64,000 bases of DNA from Kappaphycus alvarezii (Eukaryota > Rhodophyta > Florideophyceae > Gigartinales > Solieriaceae): assembly GCA_002205965.3 (NCBI GenBank), contig NADL03000685.1:186001-250000 (forward strand). The letters are read 5' to 3'. Numbering within the stretch: position 1 is the first letter of the stretch; the number at the start of each line of letters is the position of its first letter. Positions 33,190 to 43,389 of this stretch are shown piece after piece. The position numbers were made by a program, and so were the translations under genes. The notes under the pieces are model-generated. The model made no database searches and was not told the origin of the DNA. It saw only the letters and a list, made by a program, of their open reading frames with translations.

Positions 33190-34020
33190 ACTTGGCAACC
33201 TACGCTCCTTCCGCGCTAACATGTCCCTCCCGGAGCCAAAGTGTGGGTCTACTGTGCACCTTGCCCTGGAGTGAGGACGCACATAAAGAGAAAAGACTTC
33301 TCCGTGTGGTTCCAGTACTTTTGCCAAACCCTTTTATTCGCCCCAAGGACCCCTTGCCCAAAAGCAGGGTGTCCTGAATTGCTGGATATCTACGGGGATC
33401 ACTTGCTACATTGCCGCTTTGGCTGCGAGCGGAATACTCGCCACAACAACCAGGTGACTTTATTGGGGAAAGATCTAGCAAGACCCGCCCGACGTCCATT
33501 CATTGAACCTCGTTCACACTACCAAAACAGGACAAGGCCGGATATCAGGGCGATGGGAGCCGTCGGTGGCACGGATTATTTTGACGTAACCTTTGTCAAC
33601 CCGCTCGCTCCCTCCCACGCAAGAGCCAGGGCTTTCAACCCACTCACAAGCCTCACCGCAGCCCACGTAGAGAAGCAGCGGAAATACCAAGGGTTCCTTG
33701 CTGAGCTGCCTGGGAGAAACAGGCTGGTTCCTGTTCCCATCTCAATGCTTGGAGGATGGCATCCGGCGTCGTTCTCCGTCATCAAGGAACTCGCGAGAAC
33801 TGTTGCCACTCGCGCAATAGAACGGTTCTCGAAGGTTAGAGGCATTCTTTTACGGCGGCACTCAGCATTGACAGTAACCTCCAATGCCGCTTGTTTGCTG
33901 GCTGGCCTCCCTTCCCCTTCTGGTAGATTGGAGAGCCATCTACAGTTTTCGACGCATTGTACGGTTTCACAATTGGCTTGGCCATTGTACGGTATCCACG
34001 CTCCGGTACAAATTTACTAG
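33190..34020 (+). pseudogene. RLE domain of a non-LTR retrotransposon, family 1, frame still open
   Basis: An open frame of 259 codons (33,241-34,020) holds the C-terminal endonuclease. Counting from 33,241: zinc motif C39-x4-C44-x9-H54-x3-C58, then RHNN at 67-70, catalytic-type P100-D101-x13-D115-V-T, then the SLTAAHVEKQRKYQGF segment (136-151) and LGGWHPAS further on. This is the CCHC plus PD..D arrangement of R2-like site-specific non-LTR elements. The RT that should precede it is not present, so it is a 5'-truncated copy even though the frame survives. Absent from B2, where a deletion joins 33,198- and 34,076-equivalent positions. Confidence 0.75.
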
Positions 34021-34066
34021 GTACCAACCCACATATCTACCACAGTTAATTAACACCCCATTTTTC
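34020..34066 (-). mobile_element. Diverged mini-element copy
   Basis: TACCAACCCACATATCTACC then ACAGTTAATTAACACCCC. The reverse complement (GGGTGTTAATTAACTGTGG, TAGATATGTGGGTTGG) follows the mini-element consensus. The same variant is inserted at 61,739-61,780. Confidence 0.5.
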
Positions 34067-34136
34067 CAAAAACCCACGAAGAGGCTAAATCACCATTCAC
34101 CCATGATCAATTCCGCTGCCAAAAGTAGTTCCCTAC

Positions 34137-34620
34137 ATGTTTAACATCAGGTCATCTGTGAGTATGCTTCCTGCTTGGCATTGAAGATGACTGATGTAAT
34201 GTACTGATTACTTGGAGAGTATTACGAGCAGTTAATAATATAGTGCTGCGCATCCCGGAGATAGTTGATTATTTCGTGTTACCCCCGATTTATAGCCAAG
34301 GCTTCGTTCGATACAGTAGTATATATTCGTGGCATTGTAGTAATGTCCGTATCAAATGAACACAGAGACAGAGACAGAGACAGAGACAGAGACAGAGACA
34401 GAGACAGAGACAGAGACAGAAAAAGAGAAAGAGACAGAGACACAATGGGACACTGAGACACAATTGAGACACAACTGAGACAAAATTGAGACACAGCTGA
34501 GACTAAAGAGCCTGAGACAACCACAAAAATATATACTGAGACTGCACTGAGACCTTGATACTATTGAGACCAATCCACTTGCATACCCTTTTTGAACCCA
34601 CACTTTATATTCTATTTTTG
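34137..34620. repeat. Extra segment with (GACAGA)n microsatellite
   Basis: Absent from the sister block: 56,836 continues directly into the RLE relic. It contains a GACAGA hexanucleotide run (about 34,361-34,445) that grades into imperfect GAGACAC/GAGACAAC repeats to about 34,565. The acidic/basic frames through it are repeat artefacts. Confidence 0.85.
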
Positions 34621-34621
34621 C

Positions 34622-35220
34622 TTCAGCGTTATACCCTTGTAAATGAAACTGAAGGATGCAATTCACGAAGCAGTTTAAGAAGGAACACTCCCTGGCGACA
34701 CCAGGAGACAACCTTCCGCCAGCTTAAAATTCTCAGGTTGGACATGGCAAAGACAGCTCTCCGCCCAGTCATGGAGCCCCGTCTCGATGGCCAACATCGC
34801 ACGAGGCCAGATATCTGGGCTACAGGGAGTATCGGAGGGACAAACATCCTCGACGCTACTGTAAATTCGTTAATACACTTGCTCTCTCAAAATAAACGGG
34901 CACGATGTTTCCACCCCTTGACATCTCTGAACGCTTCGGGATCATTGAAGTTCAGAAGGTTTGAAGAGTTTACCACCACGCAAGCGAGGTCTTGACTGAT
35001 CTCACTGCCAATATCCACCGTTGGAGGGTGGAACTCCGACGCATTCGCGGTTCTGGCAGACGTGGTCTAACACTTTGCCGTGCGAGCTTTTGAAATCTTA
35101 GGAGGGGTGTGATCTCTTCTCCTACAAAGACAAGAAGCGGCGATAGTTTCGCCCAATGCGACATTTCTTACGGCTGGTCTTTCATCAACCTTTTGAGATA
35201 GTCCCATCTGCCCCCGACTC
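34622..35220 (+). pseudogene. RLE relic, family 1 (before A2)
   Basis: Reads TLVNETEGCNSRSSLRRN, then MEPRLDGQHRTRPDIWATGS, GGTNILDATVNSLIHL and FHPLTSLNASGSLKFRRFEE, then STVGGWNSDAFAVLADVV and SPNATFLTAGLSS. This covers the PD..D endonuclease core (RPDI to LDAT) and the C-terminal blocks of the family, with stops between. It is the sister of 56,850-57,540. It keeps the empty target (34,766-34,775) of the mini-element found in that copy. Confidence 0.7.
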
Positions 35221-35545
35221 CTACTCGGAGCCTCCAATACGCATACTTGCCTCACTATTCTCTGGAAATAGTATTCTTGTTGTACAGTGTGAACCGAAGA
35301 GGATGACTATTGTCCTCTTTTATTTTACTCCCAGAGCTTTTCCAAGGTTTAAGTACTCTTTCATGAATAGACCCCTACCAAATATTTGTATGACAGAACT
35401 CTCCCTGACCCACCTAGGAGAAAAAATCAGGTACATTTTCATAATTACATATCCACGTAATGTTTGTGGATATCTTTTACAAGAAATGAAGGCACCTAAG
35501 CAATGATTAGGGTGAAGACCAATGTCAAACACTCAGACACGCGGC
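35221..35545. repeat. Segment S0 of A2
   Basis: Aligns with 16,986-17,322 and 57,541-57,860. The uninterrupted S0/S1 joint here shows the pre-insertion state of the chromovirus target at 17.3 kb. Confidence 0.8.
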
Positions 35546-35833
35546 GGCTCTTGACCTGGAGGGCCTGATTCCCATGACGCCAGAACGAAAAGCGGATAAC
35601 TAAGTCCTGAAGCTCCGCGGCTAGTGCTGAATTCCGCCGGCTTGAAGCGAGAGAAGCGAGAGAAGGCGGAGAAAAATTATTTCGCTGGCCCCTAAAGCTC
35701 CATAGGAATCAAAACCAACTGGGAGGAGAAAATTTTCGTGAGCGATGCTGTGTGGACCGTAACCTAGGAATATCGCTTGCTCAGCAAGATTTGCAGCGGC
35801 GCCGCCGGAATATGCGCTTTAGGAGATGCAATT
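35546..35833 (-). pseudogene. RLE relic, family 2 (S1 of A2, left part)
   Basis: The left end of S1, continuing at 37,325 after the L2 insertion. It is equivalent to 23,540-23,810 and 57,865-58,134. Confidence 0.55.
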
Positions 35834-37329
35834 TGTTAGGGATAAATCAGCAGGGGAAGAGATCCTCAGAACCAACTACCCCAAGAAGGAGGTGTTGTAA
35901 GCGACAGAAGTGCTACCGTGGTATAGTTGAACGAACAAAAAGGAGTGGATAGGGAAGACAGTTGAATGGGCTACAAGCAGGTATGGAAGGGGCAGGGACT
36001 ACCACATATGCTTATCGACTAAGGTAAAATAAATGCTTCTTGGGTCTGAAGTTGACTCTCAACTTCCTAACTATTTGGGACTGGGCTTGAAATTGTCTGC
36101 CAAATTGCTTTACCTCTCCATGAGGAAGCAGTTTACTCAGCTTATATAGACTTTTGGCTACCCCTAAAGTCCGAACAAAACTACAGAAGGTACCAGGAAA
36201 TGCACAGAAACAATTTTTGTGGATGACATACTCTAAGCAGAAGATACTTAAGAAAATAACAATCAATGAGGTCCTCTTATTTCACATTCTCTAAATCAGA
36301 TCCTAAAAACTCCTCTTAAATATTCATGCTGTCCAAGCAGTCCCCACAAATATCTGCGAATGGCTCACAGCTCTCTATTCCCTCCTGGGAGATATCTAAA
36401 CTACTAAAGATATCTCCATCCGGTTCCAGCGTCGGCACCACTTGATCCATACTCTCCAGTCCAGGCCCCACCAGTACAACACTTTCAATGCCCCCATTTC
36501 CCTAATCCAACTCGTCCTAGTCCTCGTCATCCTCCTCTTCCTCCTCATCCTCCTCTTCATCTTCCTCTTCCTCCTCATCCTCCCCGTCCTCCTCGTTATT
36601 AACCTCATAGACCAATCCAGGGGCTACCCACTCCTCAAAGATCTCCCTAGCTCCCTCCTCGATGTCCCACTCCCGCCACTTACCTACCTCCTCCGCCTTA
36701 TCCTCGATAAAGAGTCGACGCACGAATTCGATGACCTTTTCTTGGTTTTCCGGCGCAGGTAGTCCTCGTGGTCAGTAGGTCCGAAAGGGAGTAGGGGAAT
36801 AGAGTTTAGGGGGCGGGGATGGCGATTTTTGGAAATGATTTTCGAGGGGCGTAGATTGGTCATTTTGGTAGGTTTGGGGGAATGGGAGGTAATGGAGGGT
36901 GTTTCGTGTGTGTGGGGGGAGAGGTGTGATGAGAAAAATGATCGGGGACGTTTAAAACTTGGAATAAAGGGGTTTAAATAGGCTCCCGGGGCAGGTTCTA
37001 TAGATTAGAAATAGGTAAAATAAATCTACAAGGGATTTTTGTAGTAGTGCATTTGCGCCCTTTTTCTCAAAAAAAGTGAATTTGGAGGAGGAGGTAAGCA
37101 AAAAGGGAAAAAGAACTTGATTCGGGATCGATTGAGAGGGGTAGACACAGTATAAAAATATCTAGTTAAAATGGAAGTAAATTCGGAGAGGACCACGGTA
37201 ATGATAAGCGAGATTCAGGGAGGACGAGGAAGGACCGGAACTACAAGCAAATTTGGACAAGGAGAGGTATTACAGTAAACTATAGGCCTGTAGATGAAGG
37301 CGACAAAAAAATCTGCGCCTAACACAATT
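35829..37329 (-). mobile_element. L2 unit inserted in reverse, with 5-bp CAATT duplication
   Basis: A 1491-bp insert (35,834-37,324) bounded by TGTTAGG and CCTAACA and flanked by CAATT (35,829-35,833; 37,325-37,329). The uninterrupted site GATGCAATTGACGG is seen at 23,797 and 58,130. In reverse orientation the insert aligns with L2 of units A1-A3. TG..CA ends plus a 5-bp duplication are those of an LTR retroelement, so this is a solo LTR or a short LTR-like unit that carries its own acidic ORF. Confidence 0.85.
36319..36770 (-). pseudogene. Acidic protein ORF of the inserted L2
   Basis: On the minus strand: EKVIEFVRRLFIEDKAEEVG, GLVYEVNNEEDGEDEEEEED and further Glu/Asp runs. After two close stops (near 36,500-36,516) come GPGLESMDQVVPTLEPDGDI and FADICGDCLDSMNI. 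These blocks match MITELVRRFLVEN, SEDDDEGQDSEEKDE and SDQVVPPL.KGGDIFSGSDI / DICGDCLG of the copy at 59,356, showing one ancestral protein of about 150-190 residues with an acidic middle. No ATG lies in frame before the first block. The function is unknown. Confidence 0.5.
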
Positions 37330-37953
37330 GACGGAGTCGGGATGGGATGCAGTGACATTCAGGGTAATATCACGAGAGTCGAGCCCATAGGCACCCAGCG
37401 AGTAGAGGTCCATGCGTAGAGACGGAGAGGAACCTAGATCCCAAGGAGGAAGACTGTATTTGACGAGCGCGGAGATACACAATTCCTTGAAGTACGGGTA
37501 GATGGCGTACCGGAGTAAATTGTGCACGATTGTTTGCCCATCGTCATACTTACAGGTCAGAGTGAGTTTGGCGAGACGGTACAGTAGAGGGGCAACATCA
37601 AGAGAGCGGCGAGCGCAAACGGGGCAACGTCACCGCCCAGAGAGCAGCATGGTATCAGGGCGAAAGAACACGACAGCTTTCCAAGCATGGGAGGATAAAA
37701 ACGTGACCCGGTGGTGGTGAGGAAGTGCGGAAAATACGGAGTAAGAAGGTTTGGAAGACAATGCATATCTTTCTGCCAACCAACGCCTTATTTTTGTTAT
37801 TATATGCGACATGACAGGATTGTGAGATGAAAATGTCTCGTAGATGTAAGCGGAGACAGTTCACAGACAGTGGAGGTCTCCTCAAAGACCTATGGTGTCT
37901 GTGAACCTATTTCTGTAGACCCTGTCAGCCGTGCGCGAGACGGGATGAAAACA
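37325..37953 (-). pseudogene. RLE relic, family 2 (S1 of A2, right part)
   Basis: The best-preserved copy of family 2. On the minus strand: HAWKAVVFFRPDTMLLSG, CPVCARRSLDVAPLLYRLAK (zinc motif, last ligands lost), TCKYDDGQTIVHNLLRYAIY, then RMDLYSLGAYGLDSRDITLN and ASHPDSVN. The R-(P)-D-x-Y/L..SRD..L-V-T arrangement is that of an endonuclease core distinct from family 1. An 85-residue stretch (37,270-37,527) is still open across the L2 junction. Confidence 0.65.
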
Positions 37954-39559
37954 TGTTTTCGTCGTCGTCATCTTCTGACCTTTGCTTTAGTATAGTGCCT
38001 TTCCTCGATTTCCTCGTACTAATTTGCTTGTTGTTGTTCGCCCTCTCGCACTCTCAGCACATTCTCAGGGAGAATGACTCTCCTTCCCTACTCTTGCGTA
38101 TCCTTTATGCGATCCTCTCCAGATTCACTACAAGTTTCTACGGATATTCTAATGCTATCTACATCCCTCTTAATCCATTCTAAATCGAGTTCTTTTCCCC
38201 TTTCAGCTTACATTTACCTTCCAATTCTCTATTTCTATGCACAATACCGCGCAAAAGCGCAGCAACAAATTCCATTTTATATTTTGTTATCTATTTCAAA
38301 TCTACAGAAAATGCTCTCCAAGCCTATATAATTCCGTTTAATCAGAGCAGCAAACCATTTAGGCATCTCAAATGCGCTGCCACTCCCTTGACCAAAATCA
38401 AAATGACCGACTTACGCCCTTTACGGTCCAGTTCAAAAACCCGCTATTCCCTCTTTCTAAAAGCCGCTTTCCTGCTCTCTCCTGGTCCCACTGACGCGAA
38501 ATATTAGCTTCGTCGCCAAATGGAGAAGAAGATCATAGACTTTGCCTGATTTTTTTTCGTTGCGGACGACGCGGAGGAGGTTTAGGACGAGACCACTACA
38601 GAGGAGGATGACACTGGGGATTTGCTCGAATTTTGGGTGACACAGGGGGTAGTTTATGAGAATGAAGACTCTCACAAGGAGGATACGGACGAAAATTCAG
38701 AAGAAGACGACAAGGGCGAAGAATCCGAAGAAGAGGAAAAATGTATGGACGTGAAGGTCAGGAAAATGGTTTGAGAGGGATTAGCGGATGTAATAGGGTG
38801 GGACTCCGACTGGATAGGAGGGTTCAAGTTGTCCCGACGTTAGTTTTGAAAGGGGGCATACTTAGTGGTTTAGATATTTCCAAGAGGCGGTAAAAATCGG
38901 AAAATCATTCGGGGGTATTTGTGGGGACTGATTGGATAGCATAGATATTTGGAGGAATTTTCTGGATTTGGTCTAGGGGATGGGAAATGGGAGGTTTGGA
39001 TTGATTGTGCGTCTCTTAAGTATCTATTGTTTAGAGTCTATCGTCCGTACAAAGTAACTCTCCGCATTTTAGTTTATCTTTTGTAGTTTTGTTCAGACTT
39101 TATTGGTTGCAAAATTTCTATATAAGCCGAGAAAACTGCTTTTTCGAGGAGAGTTAACGCCAGTTGGCAGACAACTTCAAAGTGATACCTTGGTAGAAAC
39201 GACGTTGGTAGTCGAATTCGGACCCAAAATTTATAAAAATCTTGCAAGCCTCGAAGCGAGGCGAAAAACCTTACCCCTTCAGGATTTTTTAGTAGTTCAT
39301 TGAGGCCCTTTTCATTTCTACAAACCTCATTTGCCCAGTTTCGTGTAAGGTGGCAATTGCGTGGCTCACAACGTGAGGGTGCTGCCTACCCTTCTCCGAA
39401 GTAATTCGTAGAACCTGGGTCCCTCGTCCATACACGCCACTTTTGTGCCCACAACTACCTTATGGTCCCACTTTTGTCGCTCGCAACACCTAAGTTTTTA
39501 AATAGTGGACATCAGATAACTCTTTCACGCCAATCTACCAATTCCAGACCCTTTCAACA
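37954..39559 (+). mobile_element. LTR-like unit L2, copy in A2 (1606 bp)
   Basis: Starts TGTTTTCGTCG and ends CTTTCAACA, aligned over its length with 24,468-26,051 and 58,796-60,363. The acidic ORF remnant is at about 38,520-38,770 (SEEDDKGEESEEEEKCMDVK), with several stops before it. Confidence 0.6.
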
Positions 39560-40012
39560 TTTATTTGCACCAGAAACCCCTGCTTCATGGTAGCGACTAA
39601 GAACTGCTTTTCAACCCGCATCAAAAGATGGGGCTAGTTTATTGTAGGAATCACCTCACTGAGTGCTGTCTGAACCACGGAAATAGAAAGGTCCAAAAGA
39701 AAACTCTGTAGGAGAATCGTAAGACGACTTTAACCACCGTGCCAGGCCCAGGGCACGCATTTGTACAATTCCCAAAATGCGCTGGCGTAAAATGCAATTC
39801 AAAGGGTTGCGACGTCAATCTGGGCCAACATTTGGTCGTGGAATTCTGTGCTCTGCGAAACGACGTACGGAATGAATTATTTTATCAATTTCATTCCTGG
39901 CACCTAACAGAACCTGAAGGGGCAGGGGGCGAGAGGTGGATTTGTGTGCCGAGAAACATATCACAAGGAAGTGCATACCTTTTAGGTCGATTGTGGTTGT
40001 CTGGAAAGCTGC
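39560..40012 (-). pseudogene. Segment S3 of A2, minus-strand coding relic
   Basis: Aligned with 26,052-26,500 and 60,364-60,826. Minus-strand frames NEIDKIIHSVRRFAEHRIPR and EQFLVATMKQGFLVQINVER persist with stops between. The family is unrecognised. Confidence 0.35.
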
Positions 40013-40058
40013 GGGATAGATCAATTATATCTTCCAAAAGTAAAACACCCAAACCTTA
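40013..40058 (-). mobile_element. Mini-element copy (A2)
   Basis: GGGATAGATCAATTATATC, then TTCCAAAAGTAAAACACCC and AAACCTT. The orthologous copy is at 60,827-60,876. Confidence 0.7.
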
Positions 40059-40518
40059 GTTAGACTGTGCCCTGACTATATGCCCATTTTTTGGAACAAC
40101 ACAATGATGTAGCCGTAGTGTTCGAATGAGTTACTGCAACTGCGTTCCTACTCTTGACTATGATTGGGCTCAAGATGTCGATGGCAATTTTCATGGGATA
40201 AATTTACTGAATGTATTTTGATCAACTGTGATGAGCCACTCACGGGAGGCAATAGAGGATAAAGCAACTTATTGTATTGCAGTGTACTCTGAGTGATCCA
40301 GTCGATCAAGAACTAGTCAGTGACCTGACTACCCGGATGAGTTACGATGACTATGCACATGGCCACTCCTTGTAGTCCCAAACGAAAATCAGAGAATCTA
40401 TAGCAGACGCAAGTAGTATAGGAATTGAGCTTTACGACCAAGTAGTTAGAGATGAAAAAGAGGTACCGAACACGGACACAATATCATCCACCGCCCTACG
40501 TCCAAATCTATCTACCCT
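40059..40518 (+). pseudogene. Relic shared only by A2 and A3
   Basis: Aligned with 60,877-61,332. A plus-strand frame DPVDQELVSDLTTRMSYDDY, SQTKIRESIADASSIGIELY, DEKEVPNTDTISSTALRPNL is conserved apart from one stop, so it may be a piece of a protein gene. No family is recognised. Confidence 0.3.
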
Positions 40519-40560
40519 TACTTATCTTCCAAGAGTGAAACACCCAAACCTTCCCCATAC
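40519..40560 (-). mobile_element. Mini-element copy (A2)
   Basis: TATCTTCCAAGAGTGAAAC then ACCCAAACCTTCCCC. It corresponds to 27,062-27,103 and 61,333-61,375. Confidence 0.55.
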
Positions 40561-41213
40561 TAAAAGCGTTCTTGTCCGACAACAACTCATTCTCTGGATT
40601 ACTGCCATACCTCTGAGCGATTTCTTGGATGCCGTGTACAGTTGCGAGTGGCAACACCTGCTTTAAGACCTTGGACGTAATCCGCCGCCTTCTGGGGCAC
40701 TCACCTCATTGAGCAGCTATCGATCAATCTACACAGCTTGTCGCTTACGCTACCGGTCGACGTGACATGCCCTTCCTCGCCAACAGGGTTACAAGTGTAC
40801 TAACGATCCAAGGGGCGAGAACGGGCGGGTGCTTTTCCTGTTGCCCAAACATTAACAAGTCGCGGAGGATCTGCTAAAAAAACCGGAATTCCTTTATGAG
40901 GATGGACCTTCTAGCAACTATCAGGCATGACTTTAGACCTGGGCCTCCGAAAGAGAATCCCAGTTTGAATCCCTTGATATCACCGAGAACCTTATGTGTA
41001 GTAATAGGTCGGAAGCTGCAGCCCCTAGAAAATAGTCCTCTGGTTCTGGTTAACTACCGGGAGTACGAGGTAGAATGACATCTGCTGCTTAAAAATCAGG
41101 CTCCTTCGCCCGCAAGCAGGAAAATACAGAATGATGCCACGACGACGACCAACACACAGGATGGGCAACTTTTCGGAAAAACATATGGTATCGTTTTCAG
41201 CGCCGTTCGAGCA
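40561..41213 (+). pseudogene. Segment S4 of A2, coding relic
   Basis: Same succession as 27,104-27,757: LGRNPPPSGALTSLSSYRSI, RVLFLLPKH, LLKKPEFLYEDG, then the open 60-codon frame MRMDLLATIRHDFRPGPPKE...LVNYREYEVE (40,896-41,078). The family is unknown. Confidence 0.35.
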
Positions 41214-41273
41214 GGGGAAAGTTTTGGTTGTTTTTACTGCTGGAGGATATGTTCGATCTACCCTATAAGCAAC
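41214..41273 (+). mobile_element. Mini-element copy (A2)
   Basis: GGGGAAAGTTTTGGTTG, TTTTTACTGCTGGAGGATAT, GTTCGATCTACCC. The orthologue is at 62,083-62,133. Its head survives alone at 27,758. Confidence 0.65.
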
Positions 41274-41324
41274 GCCATCGTCCTACACCATTCAGGGGCG
41301 AGGGGTTTCGGTACCGTCAACAAC

Positions 41325-41383
41325 GGGGGAAGGTTTGGGTGGTTTAATCTTGGAAGATATATCTGATCTATCCCATAGTTTTC
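41325..41383 (+). mobile_element. Mini-element copy (A2)
   Basis: CGGGGGAAGGTTTGGGTGG, TTTAATCTTGGAAGATATAT, CTGATCTATCCC. The orthologue is at 62,192-62,243. Confidence 0.75.
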
Positions 41384-41865
41384 CAGATAACCGCAATCGA
41401 CTCAAAAAGCTATGCCGACACAATAATTTGGAAGGAATTACGCTCCCTAAAAAGCTACCTTCAGGCCAGCATCAATAACCGTATCGACGAAAGCGGTGTA
41501 GCAATATCGTAGCAGTTGGGGTATGTCGATCTGCAGACGAAACGGGCTAGACGGTCAGAAGTGGCTGCGCTCGCACCCGACGGTGCAACGGTCGGGCGCC
41601 AAAAGCGGCGAAAGATTGAAGAGGCTTCGTAGTGGCTGAGTTGACTTCGAATTTTGGGTGTGACCACTAGTTTGTGGAACTGCATAACCATACGGTTCAG
41701 GTTTTTGAACACATTAAAAATTTGCCTCCGAAATTTGGGTCGTTGCTAAGGGTGTAACGGAACGGAAAAGAATAGAAAGTAACGTTGACCGTCAAAATGT
41801 AACCATCGGTTTTAAATTCCCCGACGAGAGTTTCAATTCGGTTTGTTCAATTAATAAACAAGCAC
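41384..41865 (+). pseudogene. Short relic ORF region before ORF A (A2)
   Basis: Equivalent to the open frame at 62,244-62,513 (LRSLKSYLQASINNRIDESG, VDLQTKRARRSEVAALAP). Here a TAG after VAIS and indels break it. The rest, to 41,865, has no recognisable content. Confidence 0.3.
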
Positions 41866-41875
41866 AAATTTCAAA

Positions 41876-41931
41876 GGGGGGAAAACTTTGGGTGTTTTAA
41901 TGATTGAAAAATAAGGTCGGCTAGTACGGTC
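41876..41931 (+). mobile_element. Mini-element copy with exact 10-bp target duplication and empty sister site
   Basis: A 56-bp insert (GGGGGGAAAACTTTGGGTG to GGTCGGCTAGTACGGTC) between AAATTTCAAA (41,866-41,875) and AAATTTCAAA (41,932-41,941). The sister block A3 has one AAATTTCAAA at 62,733-62,742 and no insert. The gap is exact to the base on both sides, apart from two substitutions just beyond. Confidence 0.92.
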
Positions 41932-42191
41932 AAATTTCAAAGTACTTTCGATTTACAGTCGACCCTGGGGCTGCAGAGTGCCACGTGAAATCGTGCTTCG
42001 GTATGTGATATCTCATAATTTTCCATATAAACATAAACACCTTCTCAACTCTTCCCAGAAGTTCAACCGTACTCATTATAACACCCATCTAAAGCTGAAG
42101 CTAGTACCTGTTTCATCCCTCAGCCCACTTTCAACCAGTTTACGCACATCTAAACTTCGGTCAAGTATATCGAATTGCCGATTTCCCTAGG

Positions 42192-42737
42192 ATGCCGCTG
42201 AGTCACTATCCAAATGGTCTTCATTCTTTGCAGGCAGCACCAGCCCTCCCTTCTGGGAGCCCTCTCTGGGTCATCAACAGAGCTCGCTGTTCTGTCTCGG
42301 CGTACCGGCCCCCAACCTGTCTCTTTGGCCTCAACTTGTATGTGAAGCTCTGCAACGTCCCCCGTTTCTGTCTGACTTTCAAATACTTCTGCTACGAATA
42401 TGCGGTGATCCGATTTCCATGCTACTCATTGCAGTTGTGGATCTACAATGAGGGACTTTGGCCAGATTTGATCAAATATGATCCGATCTGTAACCAAATG
42501 CAGCCTATCCATCAACAGAAAGCGACAGAATATATTGACCGTCTAACGAACTCCTGCCACGCGACCGACTTTTCTGTGGATCTCTGTCATGACTGTAGAG
42601 TGCCCTTTTTAGGGCACCAATTCCAGGTCAGTGCCATTGTTGGAGCATCACGTGAATTTAATGCAATAACTATGGATCTAGGGTTGGTCGTATTTCTTCA
42701 GGAGAGCGTCCCTCCAATAGAAGTGCGGGGTATTTGA
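42192..42737 (+). CDS. ORF A, copy A2, intact 181 residues, novel family
   Basis: Start MPLSHYPNGLHSLQ, end SVPPIEVRGI. It is homologous over its length to ORF B (55,070-55,774). Shared blocks: MPL.H(Y/F)P.GL; GLN(L/V)Y(V/I)K(L/M).N.PRF.L at about residues 45-62; VIR(F/L)P; a W..N.GL....IKY.P stretch; (Y/D)MD.LT.S; V...HD......GHQFQV or GQRFQV; and VG.A.E.N..T.DL. Aromatic-rich, with no signal peptide or clear membrane span and no motif I recognise. The leader (42,000-42,191) is similar in A2 and A3. The paralogue in A3 differs at about ten residues. Its conservation within decayed surroundings suggests it was selected, perhaps as a gene of the composite mobile unit. The function is unknown. 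Confidence 0.6.
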   Translation: MPLSHYPNGLHSLQAAPALPSGSPLWVINRARCSVSAYRPPTCLFGLNLYVKLCNVPRFCLTFKYFCYEYAVIRFPCYSLQLWIYNEGLWPDLIKYDPICNQMQPIHQQKATEYIDRLTNSCHATDFSVDLCHDCRVPFLGHQFQVSAIVGASREFNAITMDLGLVVFLQESVPPIEVRGI

Positions 42738-43233
42738 AATCGACAGGTCACCAGAGAATGAAGAAGATGTAGAAGTCCTAGGTTGTGACGAGCTGGGCTC
42801 TTGATTGGGAATCGCACGTTCATGTAGTTGATGAATATGAAGGCGAGGACATTTCCATCTTGGTTATGCGTTTCGGTGCAGAGTGTTCTATCTTTGATGG
42901 TTCCCAGTTTGTTTAAGGATGCAAATCTTCCAGCTTTTCGATGAGACCTGTAGTTTCGAAGGACGATCAGTTGGATGCCTAAACTGGAGCACACAGTTTG
43001 GATATTAGTTTGCGGCTAAGGGCAGCTGTGGAGATGTTGAAATGCATTAGCTTTTACGCATATAAAGGATGATCCATTTATATGAGAGAACTGGAGCAAT
43101 TAAAGTATCTGATTAAAGTATCTTAAATCATTTCTCTGAAGCGCGACAAATCCAAAACTAAACGAAAGTGATCACTCCTTCAATGGACTCCCCTCTACTT
43201 CCTGGTGGTAAAACTTTATGGGTTGTACAATGC
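42738..43233. repeat. 3' flank of ORF A (A2)
   Basis: Aligned with 28,362-28,770 and 63,539-64,000. No further gene is seen. Confidence 0.6.
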
Positions 43234-43282
43234 GGGAAAGGTCTGGGTGTTTTACTCCTGGAAGATATCTCCGATCTATCCC
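43234..43282 (+). mobile_element. Mini-element copy downstream of ORF A (A2)
   Basis: GGGAAAGGTCTGGGTGTTTT, ACTCCTGGAAGATATCTCCG, ATCTATCCC. The orthologue is at 28,771-28,820. Confidence 0.75.
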
Positions 43283-43389
43283 CTAGTTTTCCAATGTTGC
43301 AAAGAAGCGTGCGGAGGGTGTTCATAAATTAACTACGGATGCGAGCGGCGGGTGGAAACCTGTCGCGCCTGCATCACTTGGAGACTAAA

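Noticed and set aside
34265..34711. Arg/Asp and Ser/Leu/Val repeat proteins on both strands
   Set aside because: They are translations of the GACAGA microsatellite.
36442..36762. 106-residue hydrophobic Leu/Ile-rich plus-strand ORF resembling a membrane protein
   Set aside because: It is the antisense of the Glu/Asp-rich stretch of the acidic ORF.
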